Origin: Bacteroidales bacterium UBA1197
GTDB taxonomy: Bacteria; Bacteroidota; Bacteroidia; Bacteroidales; UBA932
DNA length: 27,116 nucleotides
NCBI GenBank assembly: GCA_002309995.1
Contig: DBYB01000021.1
Coordinates: 9,203 to 36,318, forward strand
Direction: 5' to 3'
Shown here one piece after another: positions 1 to 7,718 of the stretch. The notes under the pieces were generated by a model. The model was not told where the DNA came from and made no database searches. It saw only the letters and a list, made by a program, of their open reading frames with translations. Positions within the stretch are counted from its first letter, which is position 1, and each line of letters opens with the position of its first letter. The position numbers were made by a program, and so were the translations under genes.

Positions 1-903
1 GAGGCCGTCCTCGATGGAGTCGATAGGATACTTCTCGATGAGCTTCTTGAGATAGTTGATCTGCTGGTCGGTGCTGAGCTTGCGGCCGCGGGGATCCTTC
101 TTCTTGCCGTCCTTGAGCTGCTTGTAATCGTAGTAGAACTTGCCGTCCTCACCCTTGAAGCAGAACTCGGAAGCTGCGCAGTCCATAGCGATGGTGACGT
201 CCTTGCCGGGCTCCAGGCCAGCGGCCTTGATGGCGAGGATGATGCAGTCGAGAGCGTCGTCGATGCCCTTCAGTGCGGGAGCGAAACCACCCTCATCACC
301 GACTGCGGTGCTGCAGCCGCGGTCCTTGAGGACCTTCTTGAGAGCGTGGAACACCTCGGCGCCCCAGCGGACAGCCTCAGCCTCGGAGCTTGCGCCCACG
401 GGACGGATCATAAACTCCTGGAATGCAATGGGAGCATCGGAGTGGGCGCCGCCGTTGATGATGTTCATCATAGGGACGGGGAGCACATAGGTGTTGGTGC
501 CGCCGATATAGCGGTACAGGGGGATGTCGAGGTAGTTGGCGGCAGCGTGGGCAACTGCGAGGCTCACGCCGAGGATGGCGTTGGCGCCGAGCTTGCTCTT
601 GGTGGGGGTGCCGTCGAGCTCGATCATAGTCTTGTCAATGGAGCGCTGCTCAAGAGCGGACATACCTATGATAGCGGGGGCAATGACGTCGTTCACGTTG
701 GCAACAGCCTTGAGGACGCCCTTGCCGAGGTAGCGCTTCTTGTCGCCGTCGCGAAGCTCGAGGGCTTCGTTCTCGCCGGTGGATGCTCCCGAAGGAACAG
801 CTGCTACTCCCTTGATGCCGGATTCGAGGATAACTTCTACTTCAACTGTGGGATTGCCCCTGGAATCGAGGATTTCCCTACCTGTAACTTGAATGATTCG
901 CAT
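1..903 (-). CDS. eno: Enolase, N-terminal 301 codons (partial, cut by window edge)
   Basis: Enolase (2-phosphoglycerate hydro-lyase) interconverts 2-phosphoglycerate and phosphoenolpyruvate in glycolysis, in the cytosol. The protein begins MRIIQVTGREILDSRGNPTV, the hallmark enolase N-terminus. It continues with the GASTGENEALELRDG substrate loop, the NIINGGAHSD segment, and the metal-ligand region ending in SIEDG just inside the window edge. Bacterial enolases are about 430 residues, so roughly the last 130 residues lie to the left of base 1. The ATG at 901-903 fits the family start exactly. The gene is downstream of, and in the same direction as, the polysaccharide operon, but it has its own promoter-like sequence in the 75-nt gap. 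It is a housekeeping gene and most likely marks the boundary of the accessory region. Identity is very secure. Confidence 0.97.
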   Translation of the reverse strand, partial: MRIIQVTGREILDSRGNPTVEVEVILESGIKGVAAVPSGASTGENEALELRDGDKKRYLGKGVLKAVANVNDVIAPAIIGMSALEQRSIDKTMIELDGTPTKSKLGANAILGVSLAVAHAAANYLDIPLYRYIGGTNTYVLPVPMMNIINGGAHSDAPIAFQEFMIRPVGASSEAEAVRWGAEVFHALKKVLKDRGCSTAVGDEGGFAPALKGIDDALDCIILAIKAAGLEPGKDVTIAMDCAASEFCFKGEDGKFYYDYKQLKDGKKKDPRGRKLSTDQQINYLKKLIEKYPIDSIEDGL

Positions 904-943
904 ATTTTTGATTAAAAATTGAGTGTTTTGCGTTGTTGCGCCG

Positions 944-975
944 CAAATTTAGTCAAAAATCACGAAAAAATGAAA
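944..975 (-). promoter_or_regulatory. Candidate Bacteroidales promoter for eno
   Basis: Read on the minus strand, 951-944 is TAAATTTG, an exact match to the Bacteroides -7 consensus TAnnTTTG. About 20 nt further upstream (972-975) the sequence reads TTTC, one base off the -33 TTTG. Transcription would start near 937, giving a leader of roughly 35 nt before the eno ATG. The upstream end touches the gap right after the stop codon of the preceding gene. This is a consensus match only; read-through from the operon is also possible. Confidence 0.55.
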
Positions 976-978
976 AAA

Positions 979-1974
979 TCAGTGCAGATTACCACGGATC
1001 AGCGAAGCTGTGTAGGAAAAGTACTCGCGGGGAGCGTAGCGTAGCGCAAACGGCAGTTTGCAGAGTATTCGCCAGGCCGTGTCCAACTTGCGGCGGAATT
1101 GTCCTTCGGAGGCCAGAGCCTTCTGCCGTCCTGGGCGGAAATGGCCGAAGTTGCCGCCGGACAAGATGATGCGCTCCAGCGGCGCAAATGAACTCCCCCG
1201 CTCGAACAACCCGGCATCAACACCGAGCCGCTCTTTAATCAGACTGCAGAGCATAAGGTTCCAGGCAAGCGTATGTGAAGCGGCGAACGCCTGCAGCAGA
1301 GCGTCACGATCGTAAGAGGTAGACCGCAGCGTAATGGCCATATCGCAAATCTGGCGCATACCCACTCCGGGGCCTGCAGCGTGCTTGAGGATGTGGGCAG
1401 ACAGCATCAGAAGACGGGCCTCTGCAGAAGGCACCGGGGGCAACTGGCCGGCTGGAACGTGAAGGTCGTAATACGAGGTATGCAAATCAACGTCAATCGG
1501 CCCGCCGGTGCAGTACAGGCTGCCGTCCGGGATATCATATACAGTGCAGCCCTTGCCGCGGAAATATTCCACGGCCTGCGGCATCTGTTCTTCAGGCAGA
1601 TAGATATCGAGGTCGCCGCTCACGCGGAGCTCGGGGCGCGGATAATAGCGCGCCACTGCGGGGCCCTTCATCACCACCGGGTGCAGGCCGAGGGCGCGGA
1701 GTTCATCCACATACACTGCGGCTGCGGAAACGTGCCGCTGCGCGCGTGACCGGATGCTCAAAGCGTCCTCCTCAAGGGCCTTCAAAACGGAAGAGGGCAC
1801 CTCAGTGCCCCCCCCTAAATGCGAAACCGCATCGTATATCCATCCGCTCACGGCCTGGCCGCGCGCCAGTTCCGGCAGCGCCTCCCACTGCTCCGGAGTA
1901 AGCTCCGGGCAGGCGGGAGCATCGATGCCGAAACTCTGCCGCAAAAGGCTCCAGACTGCGTCCCTCAGTTCCAT
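979..1974 (-). CDS. Nucleotidyltransferase-fold protein (NTP_transf_5 type), last gene of the operon
   Basis: This 331-residue protein fits the nucleotidyltransferase family often annotated as NTP_transf_5 (PF14907), which recurs in exopolysaccharide and capsule loci. Visible landmarks are VMKG (about residues 101-104), GDLDIYL (120-126) with the paired acidic residues D121 and D123, and IDVDLH (160-165), which supplies the likely third acidic metal ligand. The C-terminal half is helical and less recognisable. No signal peptide or membrane segment is seen, so it should be cytoplasmic. Its substrate is unknown; members are presumed to transfer a nucleotide or nucleotide-derived group, but I infer no specific reaction. 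Its ATG (1972-1974) directly abuts the TAG stop of the HAD gene, so the two are probably translationally coupled and act in the same pathway. Confidence 0.82.
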   Translation of the reverse strand: MELRDAVWSLLRQSFGIDAPACPELTPEQWEALPELARGQAVSGWIYDAVSHLGGGTEVPSSVLKALEEDALSIRSRAQRHVSAAAVYVDELRALGLHPVVMKGPAVARYYPRPELRVSGDLDIYLPEEQMPQAVEYFRGKGCTVYDIPDGSLYCTGGPIDVDLHTSYYDLHVPAGQLPPVPSAEARLLMLSAHILKHAAGPGVGMRQICDMAITLRSTSYDRDALLQAFAASHTLAWNLMLCSLIKERLGVDAGLFERGSSFAPLERIILSGGNFGHFRPGRQKALASEGQFRRKLDTAWRILCKLPFALRYAPREYFSYTASLIRGNLH

Positions 1975-2385
1975 CTACTTACCAATCAACCTTTTGAGCC
2001 AACGCGGGCGATGCCGATGCCGGGAATGCCGGGCCGCAGCCTTGCCGCTGATTTGCTGGTATATATCACCCCAGTCGGGCAGGCCACCGAGGTTGTGGTC
2101 GTCGATGTACACGTCGGCCTCTATCTTCGGCGACGCGCTCTTGCTGCCGGCGAACAGCGACCCCTGCGGGTAACTGCTGTTCACGGCATACCAGGTGACG
2201 CCGCGCTGAGAGCACCACTCCAGGGCCTCGTCAAGCAGCGCCCCGCTGCGCACCGTCCAGAGCACCAGCTTGTGCCCGTCGGCGGCCAACTGGCGCAGGG
2301 TCTCGCAGGCGAAAGGCTTCTCCTTCCCTATCGAGGGATATTTATGCTCGACGACGGTACCGTCGAAATCTACTGCAATTATCAT
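1975..2385 (-). CDS. HAD-superfamily hydrolase, small BT0820-like phosphatase
   Basis: This is a compact 136-residue HAD hydrolase. Motif I is VDFDGT (residues 5-10), with nucleophile D6 and general acid D8. Motif II is the WTVRSG stretch, and the metal-binding motif IV is the DVYIDDHN segment. No cap domain fits in this length, as in the small Bacteroidota phosphatases annotated BT0820-like, which are often found in polysaccharide loci. It probably dephosphorylates a small phosphorylated sugar or metabolite in the cytosol; the substrate is not readable from sequence. The last roughly 20 residues are strongly basic (RHSRHRHRPRWLKRLIGK), an unusual extension that could contact membrane lipid or nucleic acid. 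Its ATG overlaps the wzc TGA stop (ATGA), indicating coupled translation with the kinase/co-polymerase. Confidence 0.85.
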   Translation of the reverse strand: MIIAVDFDGTVVEHKYPSIGKEKPFACETLRQLAADGHKLVLWTVRSGALLDEALEWCSQRGVTWYAVNSSYPQGSLFAGSKSASPKIEADVYIDDHNLGGLPDWGDIYQQISGKAAARHSRHRHRPRWLKRLIGK

Positions 2386-4751
2386 TCGTCGCTCTGTCCG
2401 TAGCCCTTGCCGTAGCCATAGCCGTATCCGTAACCGTAGCCGTAACCATAACCGTAGCCGTAGGAGTATCCGTAGCTGCGCGACAGGTCGGTACCGTTGA
2501 GCACTACGCTGAGGTGCTTGAGGCGATCTTCCTTCACAAGGGCCTCAATCATAGGCAGTTGCCTGCGGTCGGAGAGGCCGCTGCGCACGATGAAGAGATT
2601 CATATCAACCAGGCGTCCGACCACCATCGAATCGGCCACCATATTCACCGGCGTGCCGTCGATGAGGATGTAGTCGTAACGCTCGCGCAGCTGGGCGATC
2701 AGCTCGTCCATACGGGCGCGGGAAAGCAGTTCCGTGGGGTTCGGCGGAGTGTGGCCGGCGGGAATGAAGTCAACGCCGGGGAACACGTCCTTCTTAATGA
2801 CGGCTGCGAGCTTCAGCTCCTTGTTAATCAGGAAGTTGGAGAGACCCTCTACGTTGTGCTTGAGGCCGAACCAGTCGGAGATGGAACGCTTGCGGAGGTC
2901 GGTGTCGATAATGATGACCTTCTTCTGCGCGTCTGCCAGGCAGGCCGCCACGTTACGGGTAACGAAGGACTTGCCGGCGTCGGAGTTGAACGATGTGGTC
3001 ATAAGCACCGGCGACGGGCAGTTCTCGGGGCGCATAAAGTCGATGTTGGTGCACATCATTCGCATCGCCTCCTTGAACACGCGGGTTCCGCCCTCGGTGT
3101 ATTCGGCTTTCCTCTCCCCCGGTGCCGGTGCGGCGGCTTTGCGCGCACGGCGAGGCTTCTTCACGATAGGGATATCCGCCAGGAACGGCAGTGCGGCAGC
3201 CTCGTCGAGGTCGCGGCGGCTGCGGATGCGGGTATCCAGGAACAGGCGGGCCAGCAGGATGACCGCAGGCACGAAGAGGCCGATCAGCAGGGCCACCAGC
3301 AGCATCTTGTTGCGCTCGGGATAGATGGGGCGCGACGAGCCCTCGGCGGTATCTATCATGCGGGCGTTGTTGTCCACCATAGACTGAGTGAGGGCGTTTT
3401 CCTCGCGCTTGTTGAGCAGGAACACATAGAGGTTCTCCTTTATGCTCTGCTGGCGCTCGATGGAGATGAGCTTGCGGGCCTTCTCGGGCATCTTGGTGAA
3501 CTGGCGGAAAGACTCCTGCTCCTTCTCGGCAAGTTGGCTCTTTTCCAGGGAGAGAGACGTACGCAGGGTGGTGATATAGCCGAGGATGTTCTGCCGCAGG
3601 GGCTGCAGGGCCTTCTCCGTCTGACGAACGGCCGGCGAGTCGGGGCTACTGGCCTCAATAAGCCGCTCCCTCTGGAGTATCAGTTTGTTGTACTGATCGA
3701 TAGCACCGTTGATATCGGCGTCATCCAGACCGGTATTCACGGGCACCACTTCATACTCCTGGAACGAGGAACGGAAGTATTCTTCCATATAATCGGCCAG
3801 GCGCAGGCGCGTCTCAATCTGTTCGATCTTGTTGCTGTAGCCCTTGCTGGCAGAAAGATACTCGCTGGCGGCGCTGTTCACGTCCATCATCTTCTCGGCC
3901 ACCTTGAAATGCGCGATGTCGTCTTCCACCTCATTCAGTTCGTTCTGAATAATCAAGAGGCGCTCATTGATAAAACTTGCAGTATTCACCGCGATGCGGT
4001 TCTTCTCGCGTATGGCGTCTTCGTTATACTTGACCACCAGGGTGTTAAGTACGTCGCAGGCCCTGCGCAGGGAGAAGTCCTGGAGCGACAGGTAAAGTAT
4101 GGTGCCGTCGCTCTCGGCCTGCTGTATCTTGAGGCGGGAGAGATACTGCACGGCGGCGCTCAGCACGGGCACCTTCACCACGCTGATTTCCTTACCAACA
4201 AAAGCATCATAATTGACCGTAGGAACGAAGCATACGGGCGTGCCGGCAACTTCGAGCGTGTCGCCGAGGCTTACCAGAGAGGCCTTGTCGCCAACGGTCA
4301 GCTCGATGCAATCAGCGTCGATGGGGCGGAGTTTGAGCGACCAGGCATCAGCCGGTGCTTCCTCGCGCGAGAAATACATTCGCACGGGGGTGCCGTCGTA
4401 GAGTTCCACGTCGCGGAGTTTCTCACGCAGCACGTAGTTCACATCTGCGTCCAGGCTGCGAACAACTTCGCTCATCAACTGCTTGCTCCTGAGTTGAAGC
4501 ATCTCGTTGGACATAGTCACGCGGTTAATCATTCCGCTGTAGCTGTCCAGATGCACGGAAGAACGGGAGTTCGCAGGGTCCTTGATAATTACCGTGGCGT
4601 CGGCCCGGTAAACCATAGGCGTTTTGGAATAACGGTACCAGGCATAGCCCACGCAGATGGCTATAGCCAGCACGAACCAGTACCAGCGGGAAAGCAGGTA
4701 GAAGAAAAGGTCCAGGAGATTGACCTGGGATTTATTGTTAGCTGCAGGCAT
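2382..4751 (-). CDS. wzc: Polysaccharide co-polymerase with BY-kinase domain (Wzc family)
   Basis: This 789-residue inner-membrane protein combines the Wzz chain-length domain with a bacterial tyrosine kinase domain; in this family it sets chain length and works with Wza in export. A first membrane segment lies at about residues 19-40. A large periplasmic region with coiled-coil character follows (about 230-430, e.g. ERLLIIQNELNEVEDDIAHF). The second membrane segment is at about 485-507 (LLVALLIGLFVPAVILLARL). The cytoplasmic kinase has Walker A FNSDAGKS (about 587-594), Walker A' IIIDTDLRKRS (about 608-618) and Walker B YILIDGTP (about 690-697). The C-terminus is an exceptional Tyr-Gly tail (residues 760-785, 12 tyrosines), the expected site of autophosphorylation. 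It lies 3 nt after wza and overlaps the HAD gene by 4 nt. Confidence 0.95.
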   Translation of the reverse strand: MPAANNKSQVNLLDLFFYLLSRWYWFVLAIAICVGYAWYRYSKTPMVYRADATVIIKDPANSRSSVHLDSYSGMINRVTMSNEMLQLRSKQLMSEVVRSLDADVNYVLREKLRDVELYDGTPVRMYFSREEAPADAWSLKLRPIDADCIELTVGDKASLVSLGDTLEVAGTPVCFVPTVNYDAFVGKEISVVKVPVLSAAVQYLSRLKIQQAESDGTILYLSLQDFSLRRACDVLNTLVVKYNEDAIREKNRIAVNTASFINERLLIIQNELNEVEDDIAHFKVAEKMMDVNSAASEYLSASKGYSNKIEQIETRLRLADYMEEYFRSSFQEYEVVPVNTGLDDADINGAIDQYNKLILQRERLIEASSPDSPAVRQTEKALQPLRQNILGYITTLRTSLSLEKSQLAEKEQESFRQFTKMPEKARKLISIERQQSIKENLYVFLLNKREENALTQSMVDNNARMIDTAEGSSRPIYPERNKMLLVALLIGLFVPAVILLARLFLDTRIRSRRDLDEAAALPFLADIPIVKKPRRARKAAAPAPGERKAEYTEGGTRVFKEAMRMMCTNIDFMRPENCPSPVLMTTSFNSDAGKSFVTRNVAACLADAQKKVIIIDTDLRKRSISDWFGLKHNVEGLSNFLINKELKLAAVIKKDVFPGVDFIPAGHTPPNPTELLSRARMDELIAQLRERYDYILIDGTPVNMVADSMVVGRLVDMNLFIVRSGLSDRRQLPMIEALVKEDRLKHLSVVLNGTDLSRSYGYSYGYGYGYGYGYGYGYGYGKGYGQSDE
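2397..2474 (-). repeat. Coding Tyr-Gly repeat (degenerate GGNTAY hexamers) in the Wzc tail
   Basis: The 26 codons encode mostly alternating Tyr and Gly (residues 760-785 of Wzc), with 12 tyrosines and one Gly-Lys-Gly interruption. The glycine codons vary (ggc, ggt, gga) and the tyrosine codons vary (tac, tat), so the DNA is a degenerate hexamer repeat and not a pure microsatellite. Synonymous variation around a constant protein pattern suggests selection on the peptide. The region may still expand or contract by recombination. Confidence 0.85.
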
Positions 4752-4754
4752 GGC

Positions 4755-5525
4755 TTAACGGTAAACTGTCCAGATAATGAAGTTACAAACAATGGAGACC
4801 ACGGTTAGGCCAGTGCCGACAAAAGACATTACCATCTGTCCGTCGGAACTAAGCTTGGAGCCCTTAGGCTTGAAATACACCATATCGTTCTGCTTCAGGT
4901 AGAACACAGGAGAATTGAAGCAGTCGCGGCTCTGCAGGTTAACGCTGTAAGCCTGCTGCACCTTGTCCGTAGTACGTACAACCATCACGTCCTTGAGATT
5001 CACGTTTTCACGCGATCCGCCAGAACGAGCCACCACCTGGAACAAGTTGATGCTGGGATCGCTGACGGTCATAACGCTGTTGTTCACCGAGCCAATCACC
5101 GTAATCCTGAAATTGTCCAGAGTAGCGTGTACCACGGGATCCTTAATGAATCCCTGCTCGCGGATACGGGCGGCAATCATTGCCTCTGTCTCCTTGAGAG
5201 TGCAGCCCTCGACTCTGAGCAAACCCAGCACGGGAAACTCTATGCATCCGTTGCGGTCAACAAGATAACTTACGGTTGCAGTGGCCGATGCAGAGCCGTC
5301 CGGAGTACCGATGGCGGTGTTGAAAGGAGCCGCCAACTGAACGTCTTCGCTCAGCACGCGTATGCCGAGCACGTCCTCCGGGCTGATACGCAACTCCGGC
5401 GGCTGGGGAGCGCCGTAAGGCACATCCACATCCATATCCAGCAAATAGGACAGGTGTTTGGGCGTTGTGCAGGAGGCTGCAAGCACTGCCAGCGCCAGGC
5501 ACATAATCTTACACTTCTTTTTCAT
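4755..5525 (-). CDS. wza: Polysaccharide export outer-membrane lipoprotein (Wza family)
   Basis: This 256-residue protein is a Bacteroidota-type Wza/BexD homologue that forms the outer-membrane export channel for capsule or exopolysaccharide. The N-terminus is a lipoprotein signal, MKKKCKIMCLALAVLAASC, with lipobox LAAS-C and acylated Cys19. A polysaccharide export domain follows (about residues 40-140, LRISPEDVLGIRVLSED then YLVDRNGCIEFPVLG). An SLBB-like segment comes next (about 145-205, ITVIGSVNN and RDCFNSPVFYLKQNDMVYFKP). The C-terminal stretch, about 230-252 (SFVGTGLTVVSIVCNFIIW), is hydrophobic and resembles the membrane-spanning helix of the family. The protein is shorter than E. coli Wza (about 380 residues), as is usual in this phylum. 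It overlaps the upstream glycosyltransferase by 17 nt and precedes wzc by 3 nt, the usual export pair. Confidence 0.94.
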   Translation of the reverse strand: MKKKCKIMCLALAVLAASCTTPKHLSYLLDMDVDVPYGAPQPPELRISPEDVLGIRVLSEDVQLAAPFNTAIGTPDGSASATATVSYLVDRNGCIEFPVLGLLRVEGCTLKETEAMIAARIREQGFIKDPVVHATLDNFRITVIGSVNNSVMTVSDPSINLFQVVARSGGSRENVNLKDVMVVRTTDKVQQAYSVNLQSRDCFNSPVFYLKQNDMVYFKPKGSKLSSDGQMVMSFVGTGLTVVSIVCNFIIWTVYR

Positions 5526-6609
5526 ATATTTTAATTGCTTTATCTATCATCGCATCCAGGGTATAGCGCTCCTGATACAGCGCGCGGGCTCCCCTGCCGA
5601 GTTTGTCCTTCAGCCAGTAAGCCTGCTCTATGCCTATCGCCAGGGCCGCAGGGATTCGCGGCTCCACGTTGATGCCTGATACGCCGTCTGCATTTACCCA
5701 CGACACGCCGGAGTTCGGAATATTAGTCGCAACAACAGGCTTACCACAGCTCATCGCCTCTATCTGCACAATACCGAACGCCTCCGTCTTCATTACGCTG
5801 GAGAGCACGAACACGTCGCAGGCGGCATACATAGCCGGCATCGCTTCATCGGGCAGATAGCCCAAAAGGCTCACCCTGTCTTCCAGGCCGCCAGCCTTGA
5901 TTCGAGCTTCCAGTTTCTTGCGCAGCGGCCCTTCGCCGCCAATCACGAGGTGATAATCGGCGGGCAGGCACTGCATCGCGTCTATCAGGTACGCGTAACC
6001 CTTGTACGGTACCAGCCGCCCTATGGACAGCAGCAGCCGCTTCCCGGGATAGTGGGCTCGCACGGCCTCTGCCTTGTCGGACGCATCCGGCAAGGGCAGT
6101 ATGCCTATGGGCAGGAAGGTGCATTTATCCTGCGCCTTCTTGAGATGTGGTGAGTTCTTCACGTACACCGGTGTTGTTCCTACCACCCTTTCCGCCCTGC
6201 GTATCAACCAGTTCTGAAGAGGCAGGTAAAGCAGATAGAACTGTTTCTGGGACACTATGTCCGAGTGCCAGTGCAGTATTACGCGCCCCTTGTAGCCACT
6301 GAGCCTGAGGGCCAGGGCCGCCATGGGGTCGGGATGGTGTACGTGAATGATGTCGTATTCGTCTTTGTGCGCGCGCAGCCAGCTTATCATTGCAGGGGCT
6401 ATCATAGTGCCGGCCAGTTTGGCTATGGCCCTCACGCAGATAACCCTTCCGCAGTCATTAAGGCGAACCTCACCCGGGTCTATCTCCCGGGTTGCGCAGA
6501 GCATATCGCAATGAATCCCGCGTGCGGAAAGGCCAGAGGTAAGGTCGTACATAACCTTCTCAACGCCGCCCCTCACGGGGTAAAACTTACCTAACTGAAG
6601 TATTTTCAT
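5509..6609 (-). CDS. Glycosyltransferase, GT4 family
   Basis: This 366-residue retaining glycosyltransferase has the GT-B fold. The N-terminal acceptor domain starts MKILQLGKFYPVRGGVEKVM, with the glycine-rich GGVE loop typical of GT4, and contains DIIHVHHPDP. The donor domain begins near residue 190 with LLSIGRLVPYKGYAYLIDA and carries the nucleotide-sugar E-x7-E motif in EAFGIVQIEAMSCGKPVVA (about residues 275-293). It probably transfers one hexose-type residue to the growing lipid-linked repeat at the cytoplasmic membrane face; sugar and linkage cannot be read from sequence. It overlaps the upstream GT by 4 nt (ATGA) and wza by 17 nt. Confidence 0.92.
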   Translation of the reverse strand: MKILQLGKFYPVRGGVEKVMYDLTSGLSARGIHCDMLCATREIDPGEVRLNDCGRVICVRAIAKLAGTMIAPAMISWLRAHKDEYDIIHVHHPDPMAALALRLSGYKGRVILHWHSDIVSQKQFYLLYLPLQNWLIRRAERVVGTTPVYVKNSPHLKKAQDKCTFLPIGILPLPDASDKAEAVRAHYPGKRLLLSIGRLVPYKGYAYLIDAMQCLPADYHLVIGGEGPLRKKLEARIKAGGLEDRVSLLGYLPDEAMPAMYAACDVFVLSSVMKTEAFGIVQIEAMSCGKPVVATNIPNSGVSWVNADGVSGINVEPRIPAALAIGIEQAYWLKDKLGRGARALYQERYTLDAMIDKAIKIYEKEV

Positions 6610-7718
6610 AAATCTTCCAGTAATAAATCGAAAAGCTCGTCCCAGCCGTTCGCCCTGGGCTCGCCGGGCGCCACTTTAGGGACAGGAGCAAAGGAATTCA
6701 GTGAACCGCTGATTACCTCTTCCATCAGGCGTGCAAGCGTTTCGGCATCCGTGGTCGGGAAGAAAGCCGCCTGCGCCGCGCCGGCCGCCGCTTCGTGGGC
6801 GTATTTCTCATCAGCCAGCAGCATAGGCTTGCCGGTAGGCAGGAATTCAGAAACCGGCAGACCCCAGGTCTCCACCCTGGAGGGGAAGAGCAAGCAGGCC
6901 GCCCTACCGTAATAGCGGAACAGCACGTCCCGGGGCATATAGCCGTTGAATTCTATGGAGCCAACGGTATCGAAACTGTCGTACAGCCATTTGGCGTATT
7001 TGTTCTCATCCCCGGATATGGTAAGCACCAGCCGGAACTTCCCCGTCCCGAGCCTGCCCTCCAGCATCTTCGCCGCACGGCATATCGTCTCCACATTCTT
7101 GTGACAGTCGGGAGTGGACGGGTAGATGAAGATGGGCACCGCCTCGGCCGCGCTGGTGTCTTCGATGGCGGGCGACTTTACTGCCGGCGGGGCCACCACA
7201 ATGCGGTTTGCAGGATAATGCAGCAGCTTCGAGAGCGACTCCCTCATCCAGCGCGTCTGCACAATGAGCCGGTAATTCCTCCGCAGATTGATCCTGTATG
7301 CGAAACGGGTGAATATGGTGAAAAGAGGTATCTTCCTGTCCATCCTGAAGTCCTGCAGGGTTGCCCGCAGGAACGGGAATGAATTGTGGCAGTAAACAGC
7401 CTGCCTTCGGGCTTCGACGCGCGGCGTGGTGTCGTGGAGCGAGAGCCATAAATCCACAGGACGTAACTGCTGGCTTATCTTCTCCATACTGAAGTACTCG
7501 CACTTTATGCGCTTGCCCCAGTTGCCCACGGTCCAGGGGATTTCGATATAATCGATGCCCGGGAAATCGCAGAGCTTGCGCTTGTGCACGAGGGCCGTAA
7601 CGTGCCACTGCTCCTGCTTGGAGAGATACAGCAGGCAGTCTCGGAGTATCGTAAGCGTGCCGCCCTTGCGAACGTTCACCGCAGATACTACGATATTTCT
7701 TCGAACAGATCTATCCAT
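6606..7718 (-). CDS. Glycosyltransferase, GT4-like
   Basis: This is a 370-residue GT-B type glycosyltransferase. The N-terminal Rossmann strand is RRNIVVSAVNVRKGGTLTIL, with the KGG loop in the acceptor-binding position. The C-terminal domain carries IFIYPSTPDCHKNVETICRA and the E-x7-E motif in SRVETWGLPVSEFLPTGKPM. The family is cytoplasmic or peripheral and adds one sugar from an NDP or GDP donor. The similarity is to the GT4/GT1-annotated enzymes of Bacteroidota capsule loci, more divergent than its neighbours. It overlaps the upstream GT gene by 31 nt, the longest overlap in the operon, and the downstream gene by 4 nt. The start at 7718 is kept because the core fold begins only a few residues later. 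Confidence 0.87.
   Translation of the reverse strand: MDRSVRRNIVVSAVNVRKGGTLTILRDCLLYLSKQEQWHVTALVHKRKLCDFPGIDYIEIPWTVGNWGKRIKCEYFSMEKISQQLRPVDLWLSLHDTTPRVEARRQAVYCHNSFPFLRATLQDFRMDRKIPLFTIFTRFAYRINLRRNYRLIVQTRWMRESLSKLLHYPANRIVVAPPAVKSPAIEDTSAAEAVPIFIYPSTPDCHKNVETICRAAKMLEGRLGTGKFRLVLTISGDENKYAKWLYDSFDTVGSIEFNGYMPRDVLFRYYGRAACLLFPSRVETWGLPVSEFLPTGKPMLLADEKYAHEAAAGAAQAAFFPTTDAETLARLMEEVISGSLNSFAPVPKVAPGEPRANGWDELFDLLLEDL

Noticed and set aside
140..915. Plus-strand open frames near the left edge
   Set aside because: They are opposite enolase, which is conserved over the full visible length.
2514..4808. 764-codon open frame on the plus strand
   Set aside because: It lies opposite wzc, whose kinase motifs and membrane segments are unmistakable. 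The translation is rich in His, Val and Gly with no family pattern, as expected from an antisense frame of GC-rich codons.
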